From Hypomesus transpacificus (taxonomy: Eukaryota > Chordata > Actinopteri > Osmeriformes > Osmeridae): 64,000 nt of DNA. The notes beneath the pieces were generated by a model. That model did not search any database. It was not told the origin of the DNA and was given only the letters and a program-made list of their open reading frames with translations. Positions 42,101-54,107 of the stretch are shown piece by piece (position 1 is the first letter of the stretch; every line of letters begins with the position of its first letter). Where the stretch lies: positions 5,855,989-5,919,988 of the forward strand of contig NC_061082.1 of NCBI RefSeq assembly GCF_021917145.1, given 5' to 3'. A program made the position numbers and the translations under genes.

Positions 42101-45100
42101 TCACAGGAGAAACGTCTGCTAAACCAAATCAAATGTGAATGAATTTCTTACATTATTATTACATGGATATTGGATATGATGCACAGCACAGAAGAGGTTT
42201 CATGTTACTTTCCCCTTTGATTTCTCTCCACCACCTGATCTTACTCTACTGAAGCAGACTGTAAGGAACGCTCTTAGCTGCTGTGGGAGGAGTCAAAGAG
42301 ACAGGGAGCTCGTTTAGACTGCTGTTCACAACCCTCCTTACTTATCCTTCCAGTAGAAGTGTCCCCACTGGCCACAGAGGTCCTCGATGCCAGCGATGGT
42401 GTGCTCCATGAGCTGGGGGAGGAGGAGGGACCAGGAGGAAGGAGAGGGAGGAGAAGCAGAGGAGTGGAAGATCATGAGGTAAGGCATGCCAGGACACAAG
42501 GACAAACAGGCAGACAAACAGGCAGACAGACAGGCATACAGGCAGGTAGACAAGCAGACAGAGAGAGACCCACTCTGGCGTGGACCTCTACGTTGATGGT
42601 GTCCAGGTTCCGGTTGGTTCTGCGGACGTTGAGGAGCTCGATCAGAGGCCGTATGCTCATACCCTGGAGAGTAGCAGAAGATGAGTCAGTGTGATCGCAT
42701 AGCTCTGCCCTGCCTCCATACTGCCCCCATACTGCCTCCATACAGCCCCCATAATCAACACAAGAACTAGCTCATGTACTGTGCATGTCTATAACTCGTG
42801 GTTGGAGGGATGAGAAATAACTCCTGTAAAAAGCAGGATGTTTTGTAAGCACTGGACTGGGAACAAAAGTGCTTGCCTCTCTCCTGCTTAACCTCCACCT
42901 ATCCCCGTCCTCTCCTGCTTAACCTCCACCCATCCCCATCCTCTCCTGCTTAACCTCCACCTATCCCTCTCCTGCTTAACCTCCACCTATCCCCCTCCTC
43001 TCCTGCTTAACCTCCACCTATCCCTCTCCTGCTTAACCTCCACCTATCCCCGTCCTCTCCTGCTTAACCTCCACCTATCCCTCTCCTGCTTAACCTCCAC
43101 CTATCCCCGTCCTCTCCTGCTTAACCTCCACCTATCCCCCTCCTCTCCTGCTTAACCTCCACCTATCCCCCTCCTCTCCTGCTTAACCTCCACCTATCCC
43201 CTCTTATCCCCCTCCTCCTCCTCTACCTGGATGAAGACGGTGAAAAGGATGACTGCGATGGTGGCGGTGATGAAGAGCTGCCGGCGCCCGATGGTTTCCG
43301 GCAGGGTGAAGACCAGGGCGAAGGAGATGGCCCCCCTCAGGCCTCCGTAGGCCAGGCCAAACTGGTCCTTGAAGTTGAAGGGGATGGTGCGGAAGGGGTT
43401 AATGATCTGGGTCAGCACCAGGACACCTGGAACAGACAGAGGTCAACGAGAGGAAAGATTGAAAAAGCTACTGGATGTTTGACACGTTTTACACTTGGGT
43501 TTGTTTACCCATCTCAGTCAGGACCCAGAATTCACTCCCATTCAAAATCGTGTTTTCCCTAACCCTAAATGTCATTCTAACCCTAACCTTAATTTGACCC
43601 TTAACCCCTTAAACGAAGAATCTAGCTAAAAGCTTTCTTAGTTTACGATGCGAGGATAGCATAGACAGGTATAGATAAACACGACCCGCCCCCCCCTCAC
43701 CCAGGGCCCCCCTCACCCAGCCCCCCCCCCCTCACCCAGGCCCCTCCACAGCATGGCGAACAGCAGGGTGAACAGGATGTAGCCCCAGTTCCACTCGTGC
43801 TCCGTGGTGATGGTGACCACTCCCAGGAAGAAGAAGATGAGCGTCTCAGAGATGGTGCCCAGCAGCTTGACCACGGTGCGGATGGTGGTGGTGGAGCGCT
43901 GGGAGACGTTCTCCTCCACGTAGTACTTCATGGTGAGGGCACAGGTCACGATACTGGGGGGGGGGCACACGCAGGGGAGACACACTTAGGACGCTCGCTG
44001 AGGGCCATTACACTCAAACGCACACACGCAATCCATGCACGCACAAACACACGCTTACGCATGTACAGGGACAGACAAGCGTTCACGCATTCACACACAC
44101 AGAGGCACGCACACACACGCACACACAGCCGGACTCACGCCATGATGCTGGAGATGGAGAACAGCTCAGCCACCAGGTAGGCCAGGTAGCTGTACATGAA
44201 GATGAAGAGGGGCTCGATCTCCCTGACGTTGCCGGTGAAGCGCGTGGTGAAGGCCGCCACGAAGCCAAACAGCACGCCGAAGCCCAGGCCCCCCAGACCC
44301 ACCACGAAGAACCGCGCCACGCCCAGGAACACGTCCACCGGCTCCACCACCGGCATATCCGCTACAAAGTTGAACATGTTGTACAGCACCTGGAGAGGAG
44401 GGGGAGAGGGAGGTGAGGAGGCAGGAAGGAAAGTAGAGAATTCAGGGGAGAAAGTTATAACTTCTGAACTCTCAGCCATGCTAGTAAATCACACCCAGGT
44501 TGTGTTTGAACTGCTCTGTTGATTATGTGATACCACACAGCACTTGGCATGCTTTGCCTTAATCCTGGCTGACAAACACTCACCTTAACCCTGGCCAAAA
44601 TACACATTTTCCCATACCCTGGACCACAAACACCCTTTACCAGAACCTGGTCAACTGGACAAGCCTGATCAGCTCATACTCATACCATAGCATGCTTGTC
44701 TGTCTGTGTCAATCCTTGTTCAATACAGTTCAGCGAGTCACTAAGATTTCCAACAGGAGGAAGCTGTACACACACACTGTTCCAGTTCCCTCCTCACGGG
44801 ACACCATGGAGGAAGTGCATGAGGCACCGTCCAGTGCTTAAACTGTGTTCCAGACACCAGGTTTACCCCTGTGTGCTCCCAGCAGCGACCACGCCCAGCC
44901 TCTCCCAGTCCCCAGTGTTTGTGCTTCTCTCTCAGGCTCCCTAACAGCAGCTCTCAGCTACTGTCAGGACAACAAAGAGGCTGCTCCCCCCCCACCCCCC
45001 CCCCCCCCCCCCCACAGCGGGGGGGCCACCGTGGGCCAGGGAGCGTGAGAAGGGAAGAGGCACACTGCAGAGGGCAGACCAGAGCCTGGGTCTCTGTAAC

Positions 45101-47073
45101 ACTGGGAGACGGTTCAGGTGAGACTCTCAACTTCCTCGTTTGATCTGGTGAAGAGACATCATGAAACCACTGAAAAATACAATATTAGTCATTATAATAG
45201 AGGAGAAATAAACACCCAAAGCTGTCTCTTTGTTTATGTTAACTGGCTTTTCCTGATTGGTGAAAACTCTTTCAGATGCTGGCCTCCTTATTAAAGTCAA
45301 CTAGTTGTTTTAGTCAATGGTTCCCTTTTCCCCCGCTATTCCTAGTATAACAGTTTCAGAAGCCTGCTTACTTTTCCAGGTATAACAGTCTTCAGCCCCA
45401 GCTCTTGTTTTTTACAGGAATCACCACGTTGTTATTATGTTAGCCCATTGCAACAGCAAATGGGAGCCTATATCCAGACAATGACGTGCCGACTCCACCC
45501 ACTCAAACAGCCGGAGAGACAAACCGGTTTGGTTACATCTAAGCAAACACACATACTGATAGGCATGCAGTACACACATTTTCACTCCACTCAAATCATA
45601 TTTCCTTTAAAGTATATACATGTATTCAAAAGCCACAATCAGGAATATACACTTAATGATGTGCAAAGTCATATTATAACATGACTGTACCAAAGAGGAG
45701 CTGTGCTTTTGAAGGCAGATGGCGTGGTGAGATTCCACTGTGCTCTCAGTGAAACTGGAGCTTCCCACAGAAAGCAAAACCAGATCGAGAGGTGTGGTGT
45801 TAGTGAGACAAAGGCCCCACTCAGTCAACAAGATGACCCTTTAGGAGATATTACACAGCAACATGTTTACTGCAAACATCAGAAGGGTTGGTTCTGAGGT
45901 GCTTTTGTGTGACCATGCTAATGTTTTGGAATTGTGAGAAAAAACAGTTCTGGAGAATGTGGATTCCACACACTCCACCAACGTGCAGCTACAAGCCCAC
46001 CTTCCTTTTCGTCACACACATACAAACAAACACTTTCTCACATCCGCTTCCAAGTGTTCTCTCACAAACAGGCGCTGTGAACATCTCCCTTTCCTCCTCT
46101 CTCCCTCTCTCCCTCCCTCTCTCTCTCTCTCTCTCCCTCTCTCTCTCCCTCTATCCCCCTCTATCTCTCTCTCAAACACACACACACACTCACTCACTCA
46201 CAACAGTGACGGCATCGTTGAACAGACACTCCCCGAACACCACGATGTAGAGCTGTTCGTTGACGGAGATGTCCTCGTACACACTGAGCACTGCCACGGG
46301 GTCCACGGCGGAGATGATGGAGGCGAACAGCAGGTTCTCCTGCAGGTTGATGTCCTGGACGCCGAACGCCTCGATCTGACACACGGCAAACAGAGACATG
46401 CCGATCCCGATGCTGTTCCACAGGGTCCCCACCACGGCGAACCACAGAACCTGCACAACAACAGCAACTTCCTCAATCACAACTGAAGGGTGCCACACAA
46501 CCCTGTTGTTTATTACAGATGAATAAACGAGATGGAACATGGGTGAATGCTACTGTAATCCTCAATACAGTTAGGATCAGAAGGGTTTATTTCTTAAAAT
46601 ATTGTTTTTATAGATTTTACGCAATTCTTCTATGAAATGTGCTACATAAATAAAGTCTTATTATTATATTAGTTTTCTGGCGACACACATCTGTAGGTTG
46701 TGTACATATAAAACCCCCCACACGCGACAAAGCTAAATGTAATAGTCCTGTATGTGACTAGAAGCTAATAGGGCCGCCCTGCCTGTCAGCTGTGGGCGTA
46801 CCGTGCCAACGTTCTCGAAGAAGGGCCTGGTGGGCATGAAGTAGCCAGAGTCCAGCACGATGGGGGGCAGCATGAAGAGGAAGAAGACGTCCGAGCTGAG
46901 CACGGCAGGAGGAACCTCCTGGACCGAGTGCATGATGGCGCCCACAATCAGACCAATGCTGATTAGGAGGCACGACTCTGGGATCCACACGGTGATCTTA
47001 TGGTACACATGGAAAGCTGAGAGAGAGAGACACAGAGACAGAGACAGAGACAGAGAGAGACAGAGACAGAGAC

Positions 47074-47160
<87 letters not shown>

Positions 47161-47161
47161 C

Positions 47162-47199
<38 letters not shown>

Positions 47200-47719
47200 A
47201 GAAGTAACAAGAATAGTGAAAATAATAGAGGTGGAGAGGAGACAAAAGACACATGAGATGATCTGGAAAACTCTACATGTTTTGACCACTGGATCAACAC
47301 AGGTGGCTCTGTAGTAGAATTTATGCACATGTGAAATGGCACACTTTTTCACAGTGACAAGAAGCAGAAATTGTAGTCATATTTTTGCTTGGTGTAAGTG
47401 GTGTGTGTTTGAATAGGTGTGTTCTCTGCTCACCAATCTTGGCGAATGAAGCTAGGAGCACCCACAACGTGATCTCAAACGGTAGCTGTACTCGAGCGTA
47501 GTTCATTGTGAACACCGGGAGGTTTGACTTCACGTCATTGGGGAAAGCTTGCGGCCCGCTGTCTGGTTTGACCGGAGGTAGAACAGTAACTCCACCAGTA
47601 ACGCCACTGACCGGTTTCGATGGAATTTCTCCATTGCACCAGCCTGGCAGCAAACTCACGATAAGTACTCCAAGGAAAAGTACAACCGCCTTCCTTTTAA
47701 ACTTTCCGTAACATTCCAT
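39191..47719 (-). CDS. slc9a2: Sodium/hydrogen exchanger 2 (NHE2), complete, 13 coding exons
   Basis: Exons: 47719-47434, 47016-46802, 46450-46202, 44389-44139, 43953-43736, 43426-43227, 42663-42574, 42412-42342, 42071-41925, 41841-41739, 40179-40057, 39715-39628, 39438-39191. Phases close to 762 residues. A hydrophobic signal-like N terminus is followed by the exchanger domain: [34 protein letters not shown] (Asp 217), [12 protein letters not shown] (Glu 241, Asp 246), [20 protein letters not shown] and [14 protein letters not shown] (the conserved Arg). The cytosolic tail has [30 protein letters not shown] and [14 protein letters not shown], the closest match being SLC9A2/SLC9A4. The family exchanges extracellular Na+ for cytosolic H+ in epithelial membranes. 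The pattern of neighbours supports slc9a2. Oddities: AKIA where the family has AKIG at the exon 1/2 junction, and two changes in the GESLLNDAVTV motif. The final exon reads through to TAG at 39191 in the frame set by splice phase. Confidence 0.93.
40993..41121. repeat. (GTAG)n tetranucleotide repeat in slc9a2 intron 10
   Basis: About 32 perfect units form the longest uninterrupted tetranucleotide array in the window. The Tyr/Leu/Pro/Thr-repeat open frames on the minus strand are artefacts. Confidence 0.97.
42893..43200. repeat. Minisatellite of alternating 31- and 26-bp units in slc9a2 intron 6
   Basis: About 11 copies of CTCCTGCTTAACCTCCACCT plus ATCCC end either in a short form (26 bp) or with CGTCCT/CCTCCT added (31 bp). 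It stops about 27 bases before the end of exon 6 in genomic coordinates, on the intron side of its donor. Confidence 0.92.
47019..47196. repeat. (GA)n / (GACA)n tract abutting slc9a2 exon 2
   Basis: About 175 bases of GA with GACAGA interruptions read as a CT tract in the transcript and run directly into the acceptor TCTCAG of exon 2 (47016). Confidence 0.95.
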
Positions 47720-48039
47720 TGTGGTATAACACAATTTAAAGTTGTTTTAATATCTGAATGAAGGAAGTTAAGATCAAGAAAAAAAAGTGAGGTGAAACTG
47801 TCCTTCGTGGAAATAATCAATTAGGCTACTCCCTCCAACGATGCTCTGATCCCTTTTCGCATTATATCTTACTGAATCTCATTCATAAGTATTCTACTCA
47901 ATAAATAAAAACACGGTGTAATTTAAAAAAAAATCAAACCATTCTGTCGTTAGACAAAAGTCGTTCCAACGGTGAGTTTCAGCCCAACAGTTGGGATGAC
48001 AGCTTCCTCACCTATTTTGGTTGCTACCTGCCACCTGCA

Positions 48040-48110
48040 GCGCCTGTACGCTCATTCCGATAGGGCCAGGGCGTGGCTTTGCACCGCTCTGATTGGACTA
48101 GACCGAGGGG
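48040..48110 (-). promoter_or_regulatory. Candidate slc9a2 proximal promoter
   Basis: About 350 bp upstream of the slc9a2 ATG the minus strand carries CCAATCAGAGCGG (CCAAT box, about 48087-48096) and, 15-20 bases on, CCACGCCCT (KLF/Sp1-type box, about 48070-48078). It lies in the most GC-rich patch of this flank. No TATA box is evident. The transcription start is inferred only. Confidence 0.35.
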
Positions 48111-48529
48111 TAATCAAATATTTGTATCTGCTTATTTTTCGATAAAAGCAGCAGCAATTATCTTGCTTTCGGCAACCAACCTACTGGCTACGGTTAACAT
48201 AGGCTATCATACTTAAAATCATGAAACCGTAGAGAACTGTATTAATTGCAGATATAGTCATGTTTAAAACACTAATTGTTAAAATAAATCGCCGTATGTG
48301 CTTCATTTGTGTATCACTAATCAGATTTTAAATGAAGGGACTTCTAAGGGGAGACTACTTCTGTAATTGATTTCTCTGTGATTTCCTTGTTATTTGGCAT
48401 CGTGCACGTTTCCGTTGCTGCCACATGGGGGCGGTAGTCTCCGTTACAATGTGTGGTAAGAAAAACGAGCATGAATGTTGTGTGCAAACTTCTATTTGTC
48501 ACAAAAACTATGCGCCTTTATACATTCTA

Positions 48530-49505
48530 CATGGCAAGGACAGATCAGTCACCTGAGATGGTGTTTCAGACATTTTCAACCTTTCGAAAATATTATTTCA
48601 ACCTGACGACAGCAATCAATATGTGACCTCTTGTTTCCAGGTCCAGATCTTAGGGGGATCTTCTTCAGGTTATTCATGGCAAGGACGGATAAATCACCTG
48701 AGATGGTTTGGTAGATGTGTCAGACATTTGCAGCCATGTATCAGGGAGGTCACATTTTCTGACGACAGCTATCAGGTCCAAATGTGAAAAAGTTTATAAG
48801 GAAAAGTTTCAAAACCTTTTTCGAAAACATTTTTTAACCTTTTGAAACTGTCTCTTAAAACTTTCTTAAAACTTTCTTTTAAAAATAAATTTTCAACCGT
48901 TAGAAATATTTATTTCAACCGTTTGAAACATTTTTTTCAACCGCGTTAGAAAAAAAAAATTCAACCGTTTGAAAAAATAGTTCTACCCGATGACACCTAT
49001 CAAAATGTGACCTCTTGTTGCAAGAGAGACCCAAAAATGTTATTCTTGCTGACATTCGCCGGCACCTGGGATCGAAAACCCCACCTTCCACATCTCTGAT
49101 ATACATAACAGATATATACATACAGATATATATAAGTACATGGGGGGTTTATTTCAGGGCAGGGCTGTGTTGGGCCTTGCCACGAAATGAACCCCCTGAT
49201 AACTTTTACCAGACAAGTGCCAGATGCCTGAAACCTACTGTGGTTAATCATAGTCCCATCAATATACAGTAAGAAGCATTTGATGATTTGCGCACAATGT
49301 TAGGCTACTCTTGACCGCAGTTGCTGGCAGTTGGGATCAAACATTCCACCTTTCACATTTTAAGCACGAATACTACCAGTTACAACAGCGGAAAGCTTGC
49401 TGTTCACAGGACCGGTGTGGCGTTTAATCGATCTATCAATGTAACTGGGCAGTCATGTATTTTGACGATAGCGATCAAAATATGTGACCTCTTGTTTCCA
49501 TGTCC
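48530..49505. repeat. Degenerate dispersed repeat block with palindromic TTTCAACCGTTTGAAA units
   Basis: A motif ending ATGTGACCTCTTGTTTCCA recurs at about 48620, 49008 (variant) and 49486, each time preceded by a TGACGACAGC-ATCAA-like segment. TGGCAAGGACAGATCAGTCA at 48532 recurs as TGGCAAGGACGGATAAATCA at 48677. Within the block, four to five near-palindromes TTTCAACCGTTTGAAA are spaced every 22-24 bases at about 48891-48974, with weaker forms at 48577 and 48836. No protein frame and no family I recognise. Confidence 0.6.
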
Positions 49506-51025
49506 AGCTGTTAATAAGGGCCAGGCAGTGATAATTGATCCGTCACGTCATTCATCAATTAATCGGCGCGTGACAGACCTGGCTGCAGACCAGAGAGAGC
49601 GCGTTCCATGGATAGAAAAGGGGCAGGCCTTGTCAAAGAGATGTTACGTCAGCATATGTCACTCCGAGTGTGGTGAAGAGCGGGGTAGGGCGAGTCATTC
49701 TCATCACTGCAGACACAGACGAGTCGAAGACCTGGTCGAGATGCGCATCCTAATGAAAAGAGCCGCACACAGCATTTTGACGAGGAAAATGGAATCTTGA
49801 AACACTCGTAATGTAAGTGTGACATTGTTTTAATCCGTAAATAATTTATCAGATAGTGAAGCTGCGTATACATGTTTTTGTTCAGCAGCAGGAGGATGCT
49901 TCTGTCGTAGGCTACACCAGCTCAATGCTTCTCACAAGTAGCCTACAAGTATCACTGGGCTAAGATACAGGCTAGACCTTAAAACTCTGTGTTCAAAATA
50001 ATACAAAATACCCCTTATATTCCAACATAGATTCCGTTTATATTTATATACTGAAGGTCTTTGTGACAATGGGATGCGGGCAAAAGCGGCTGCACATACA
50101 ACAGCCAGCAATTGAGCATCAGCAGGACAGCAGATTATGTGACGCAATCTTTGTTATTGTCGGAGCACAGAGAAAAAGGCACGTTCAGTCACACTGATAA
50201 GGCGCGTCAGTAATATCCAACGGTAAATATAAACTCAATGACAGTAGCACATTGAACATGGTTTTTAATTCATTCTCCTTCTGATTCACGAGCGCTTGTC
50301 GTAAACCAAGACTGCAGGCGTTTTGCTGACGCCCAGAAGCCGTTTCCTCCAAGTAGCTTCTTTTCGGGCCTCGAGACCACACTGCTCGGGATGATACGTT
50401 GTGTCATTGTTTACATACACTATAAAAAGTCACGTTGACTAGGATTGAGACCTAACATTCTCTATTAGCGATTGTCAATATATTTCTCTATATGGTGGCT
50501 GTAGATTGTGTTTTTCAGTGCGTTTACGAGACCCACGGGGGATTAGACTAAATCCGTTGAAGTACAATCTTTTACAATTTGATTCCTTTGATTCCATTTG
50601 CCACAACAGACCAAGGACTCTCACTCCTCTCCCATCCACGTGCCCCCCCCTCGGGGCCTTGTATTAGCATTGAGGCCAGCCAAGAGTCAGGGTCTACCAA
50701 GTAACCTCCTTCCAAATAGGATCAAAAGCTTCCTCATGTGTGTGTCTTACAAAGTAGCAAAGGTGTTTGTGAAAGTGTGTTTGTCCATCACATATTCCTT
50801 TATAGGCAAACGTCAACTTCTTGGGCTTAGACAATTGTTTCCTTGTTGTCAGGGTGACAAGTGCACCTTTGTTCATTTCTCCTTCCTTTTTGTCAGTGTT
50901 CTGATTGAAGTTGTGTGTGGTGTGTGTGTCTGCATTGTACTTTGTCCTTTTTGCCACTGAATGAATAGCTGTGCTTGCTTGCGGCATCTTCTCCAAAGTC
51001 CATAGTGACTTTGTTGCATCAGTCA

Positions 51026-51221
51026 TTTACATTACATTAGTCATTTGGCAGACGCTCTTATCCAGAGCGACTTACAGTAAGTACAGGGACATTCCCCCCG
51101 AGGCAAGTAGGGTGAAGTGCCTTGCCCAAGGACACAACATCATGTGGCGCGGCGGGGAATCGATCCGGCAACCTTCTGATTACTAGCCCGACTCCTTCAC
51201 CGCTCAGCCATCTGACTCCCT
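51026..51221 (-). mobile_element. tRNA-derived SINE, copy 3, near full length
   Basis: Reverse-oriented: the head (GTCAGATGGCTGAGCGGTGA; B box GGTTGCCGGATCGATTCCCC) is at 51221-51150, the body CCTTGGGCAAGGCACTTCAC in the middle, and the tail TCTGCTAAATGACTAATGTA at the left end. It is the most complete of the three copies in the window and the best reference for them. A box, B box and 3' tail are all present. Confidence 0.9.
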
Positions 51222-52016
51222 ACCAAGTACATGTCTATGTGCTGTCACTCCCATGGGAGCAGCTATACCATGATTAGATATAATACAGAGCTGGAGGTGA
51301 GACACCAGTCACCTCCATAATGACGCGTGGGCTTTGCAGTCCATGGTCAGTGGATACAGTCTCACTGTGTACCCTTCAATATGCCATATCCATGGAAGAG
51401 ACATGGACAGATAATGACACAGATAGACAGTCAGACACATGATGGTAGATCAAAAGAGACAGAGATAAACAGTGTGTAGCTGTGAGAAAGGAGAGAAAAG
51501 ATGACTCAAGCCAAGCTCTCTGCCAGCCCACACACACACACACACAGTCAATCGATGGAAATGGAGAAGATCGGGGGGGTCACAGGAGGATAGAGGTGAG
51601 AAACGAGGGAGGCAACATCAGAGGAAAGACAGTATGGGAGAGAGGGCAAAAGGAGAGAAGGGCTAGAGACATTAGAGATGGGAAGATGGGGGGTATAGGA
51701 GAGGAGGAGAACCAATCAGAGTGGACATGGAGAGAAGAGGAGGAGGAGGAGAGGAGGATGAAGGAGAAGGAGGCTGGAGAGAGAGAGAGAAGCACTGCAG
51801 TGCAGAAGGAGTTGACAGAGTCCACAGGGGCCTTGGTTTACCATGCAGAGCCCTTATCTGGGTCACTCTCCAGTCCAGACAGTCTCCCCTACAGTACTGT
51901 AGCACCCAGACATGGGGCCCAGTCTGCATCTCTCTCGCTCTCTCTGCCTCCACTGGTGCACTCACTGCACCCTTGTTAGACTACAACAGGACCCCTTGTT
52001 CTCCTCGCTCTCTTCT

Positions 52017-52382
52017 TTTCCTCCACCTCCTTTTGGGTCTCCTCTCTTCTCCTCCCCTCCCCTCTCCTCCTCTCCTCCTCTCCTCCTCTCCTTCTCCCCT
52101 CCCCCTCCTCCCCTCTCCTCCCCTCTCCTCCTCTCCTCCTCTCCTCCCCTCCCTCTCCTCCCCTCTTTTCCCCTCTCCTCTCCTCTCCTCTAATCTCCTC
52201 CCATCCCCTTTCCTCTCCTCCTCCCCTCTCCTCTCCTCTCTTCCCCTCTCCTCCCCTCTCCTCTCTTTTCTTCTCCTCCCCTCCTCCCCCTCTCCTCTTC
52301 TCCCCTCCTCCTTTCCTCTTCTCCTCCTCCCCTCCCTCTCCTCTCCTCTCTTTTCCTCCCCTCTCCTCCTCTCCTCTCTCCC
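52017..52382. repeat. Long CCTCT-type polypyrimidine tract
   Basis: About 365 bases are almost entirely C and T, in irregular CTCCTCCCCT blocks. The Ser/Pro/Leu and Gly/Glu/Arg frames across it are compositional artefacts. Confidence 0.93.
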
Positions 52383-52642
52383 ACAGGGGCCCTGTCATAT
52401 GAGCATAACTGATAGATGCTACAACGATGTTTTAAAGATGTCGCCTTGCTTCCTGCTGCTTCCTCTCTGATCTACAGGGGGCTTCCCACAGAGCCCCCCC
52501 CCCCACAGAGCCCCACGCCCCACAGAGCCCCCCGCCCCCCCACAAAGCCCCCCCCCCATGCATAGCCTCCCTCTTGCCTTCTAGCTCCAGGCACTGTGGA
52601 TTACAGCCTGTTAAAGCCTGTTCTCACTGACTACCATTACTA

Positions 52643-52647
<5 letters not shown>

Positions 52648-52695
<48 letters not shown>

Positions 52696-52726
52696 GCACA
52701 CAGACACACACACACACACACACACA
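52648..52726. repeat. (CA)n microsatellite
   Basis: Two CA runs are separated by AAGCACACAGA. Confidence 0.93.
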
Positions 52727-53312
52727 GGCAGCCTAATGATGCTGACATGAATTACCAGCCTACACCAATTGCCTACTGTTTGGTTTTATACACGGCTGCC
52801 AGAATAACAGATTAAACTGGCAATAACCATTTGTGTGTGTGTATGTGTGTGTGTCTGTCTGTATCTCTGTGTTGAACGCCTCGAGTGTTTACGCGTAGCA
52901 TCATGGCGCATGTATGAATCTAAGCACACATTTGCAAGGGTGTATGTAGTGACGTCAGCACGCACAGACGCACGTGTAAAAATAGACCTTCATGTAGAGA
53001 TGTCCTTACCCATGGATGCACAGATACACACACACACACACAGAAGGCTATTTGTCAACACAAACATTTACATGCACTCATGTGCCCGCACACACACACA
53101 CACACACACAGGAGCAGGTGCAGTCTCTTATCTCCAGATCCGTTCTACCAGTAAATAATGCATGTGTGTTTGGAGCATGGGGTCTGGAACTCAAGATGAA
53201 CCTGTATACCACAGGCAAACGGATGTGTGTGTGAGAGCATTCGCGTGTGTGTGGATGTCTGTGCATGTGCGCAGGAGGAAGTGACAGACTTAACAGGAAA
53301 CAGAGACGTTAC

Positions 53313-53480
53313 TCTGGAGGGTAATCTCTCGATCTGTTAGTCTGGAGGGTAATCTCTCGATCTGTTAGTCTGGAGGGTAATCTCTCGATCTGTTAGTCTG
53401 GAGGGTAATCTCTCGATCTGTTAGTCTGGAGGGTAATCTGAAGATCTGTTAGTCTGGAGGGTAATCTGAAGATCTGTTAG
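53313..53480. repeat. 28-bp tandem repeat, exactly six copies
   Basis: The unit is TCTGGAGGGTAATCTCTCGA plus TCTGTTAG. The last two copies share the change CTGAAG in place of CTCTCG, so they arose from one another. Confidence 0.95.
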
Positions 53481-54107
53481 TCTGGGCTTTTTTTCATCCT
53501 TCTTTTCTTTTCTCACTTTAATCATATGCCCTGAACCCTCCTCTCTTCCCCCACCTTTTCCTATTTTAGAAACACATTATGCTTTTTAAACTTAATTTGT
53601 TCTTTTATTTTCCCTGACGTCAATGTGGTGGGTTCTTTTCACATTTCTGGTGGGTTGACACTCAAGCACATAGAGTAAAAGGATTAGCGGTCATTTCCTG
53701 TTTGTGTGACAAGGCCTGTTGTCAGAGACCATGTCTGGCTGTGCCACAGATGACTCTCACTACTCTTTTGGCTTTCCAGTGGGTAGCTGAGGCGGACGGT
53801 GGCCTTATACTGATGTGCTCCTGTCATATGGTGCTGTAGATGTTGTGTGAAGACTATGATCCAAAATGTACTGTTACATTTCTTGATGGTTGTACTGATA
53901 CTAAAATCGTGCTTTGATTCCTTAAACAGCATCCACGATATGTTTAATTAATACGTTTATTGAATCAGTATGTCCCCTGTGAAATACACAGAGACTGTGA
54001 GACCAGGGTTCTGGCAAGGAGGTTCTGGATCATTAAGACAGTACTTGAAGACCAGAGGTTTGAATCTCCATCCAGGAGGTTGTTGTGTTGTCTGTGAATC
54101 TGCAAGG

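Noticed and set aside
42893..43200. CRISPR-like regular repeat array
   Set aside because: Units are contiguous or differ only by a 5-base extension, so there are no unique spacers. It lies in an intron of a vertebrate gene. The same holds for the arrays at 53313 and 59465.
47720..47734. Upstream extension of slc9a2 by MCYTT
   Set aside because: The apparent start codon at 47734 is TTG and not ATG. The first real ATG is at 47719.
49321..49800. 159-codon plus-strand frame as a protein gene
   Set aside because: Its first half lies in the degenerate repeat block and the product matches no family I recognise. The DNA features are more notable than the frame, so it is reported only as a possible exon or regulatory patch.
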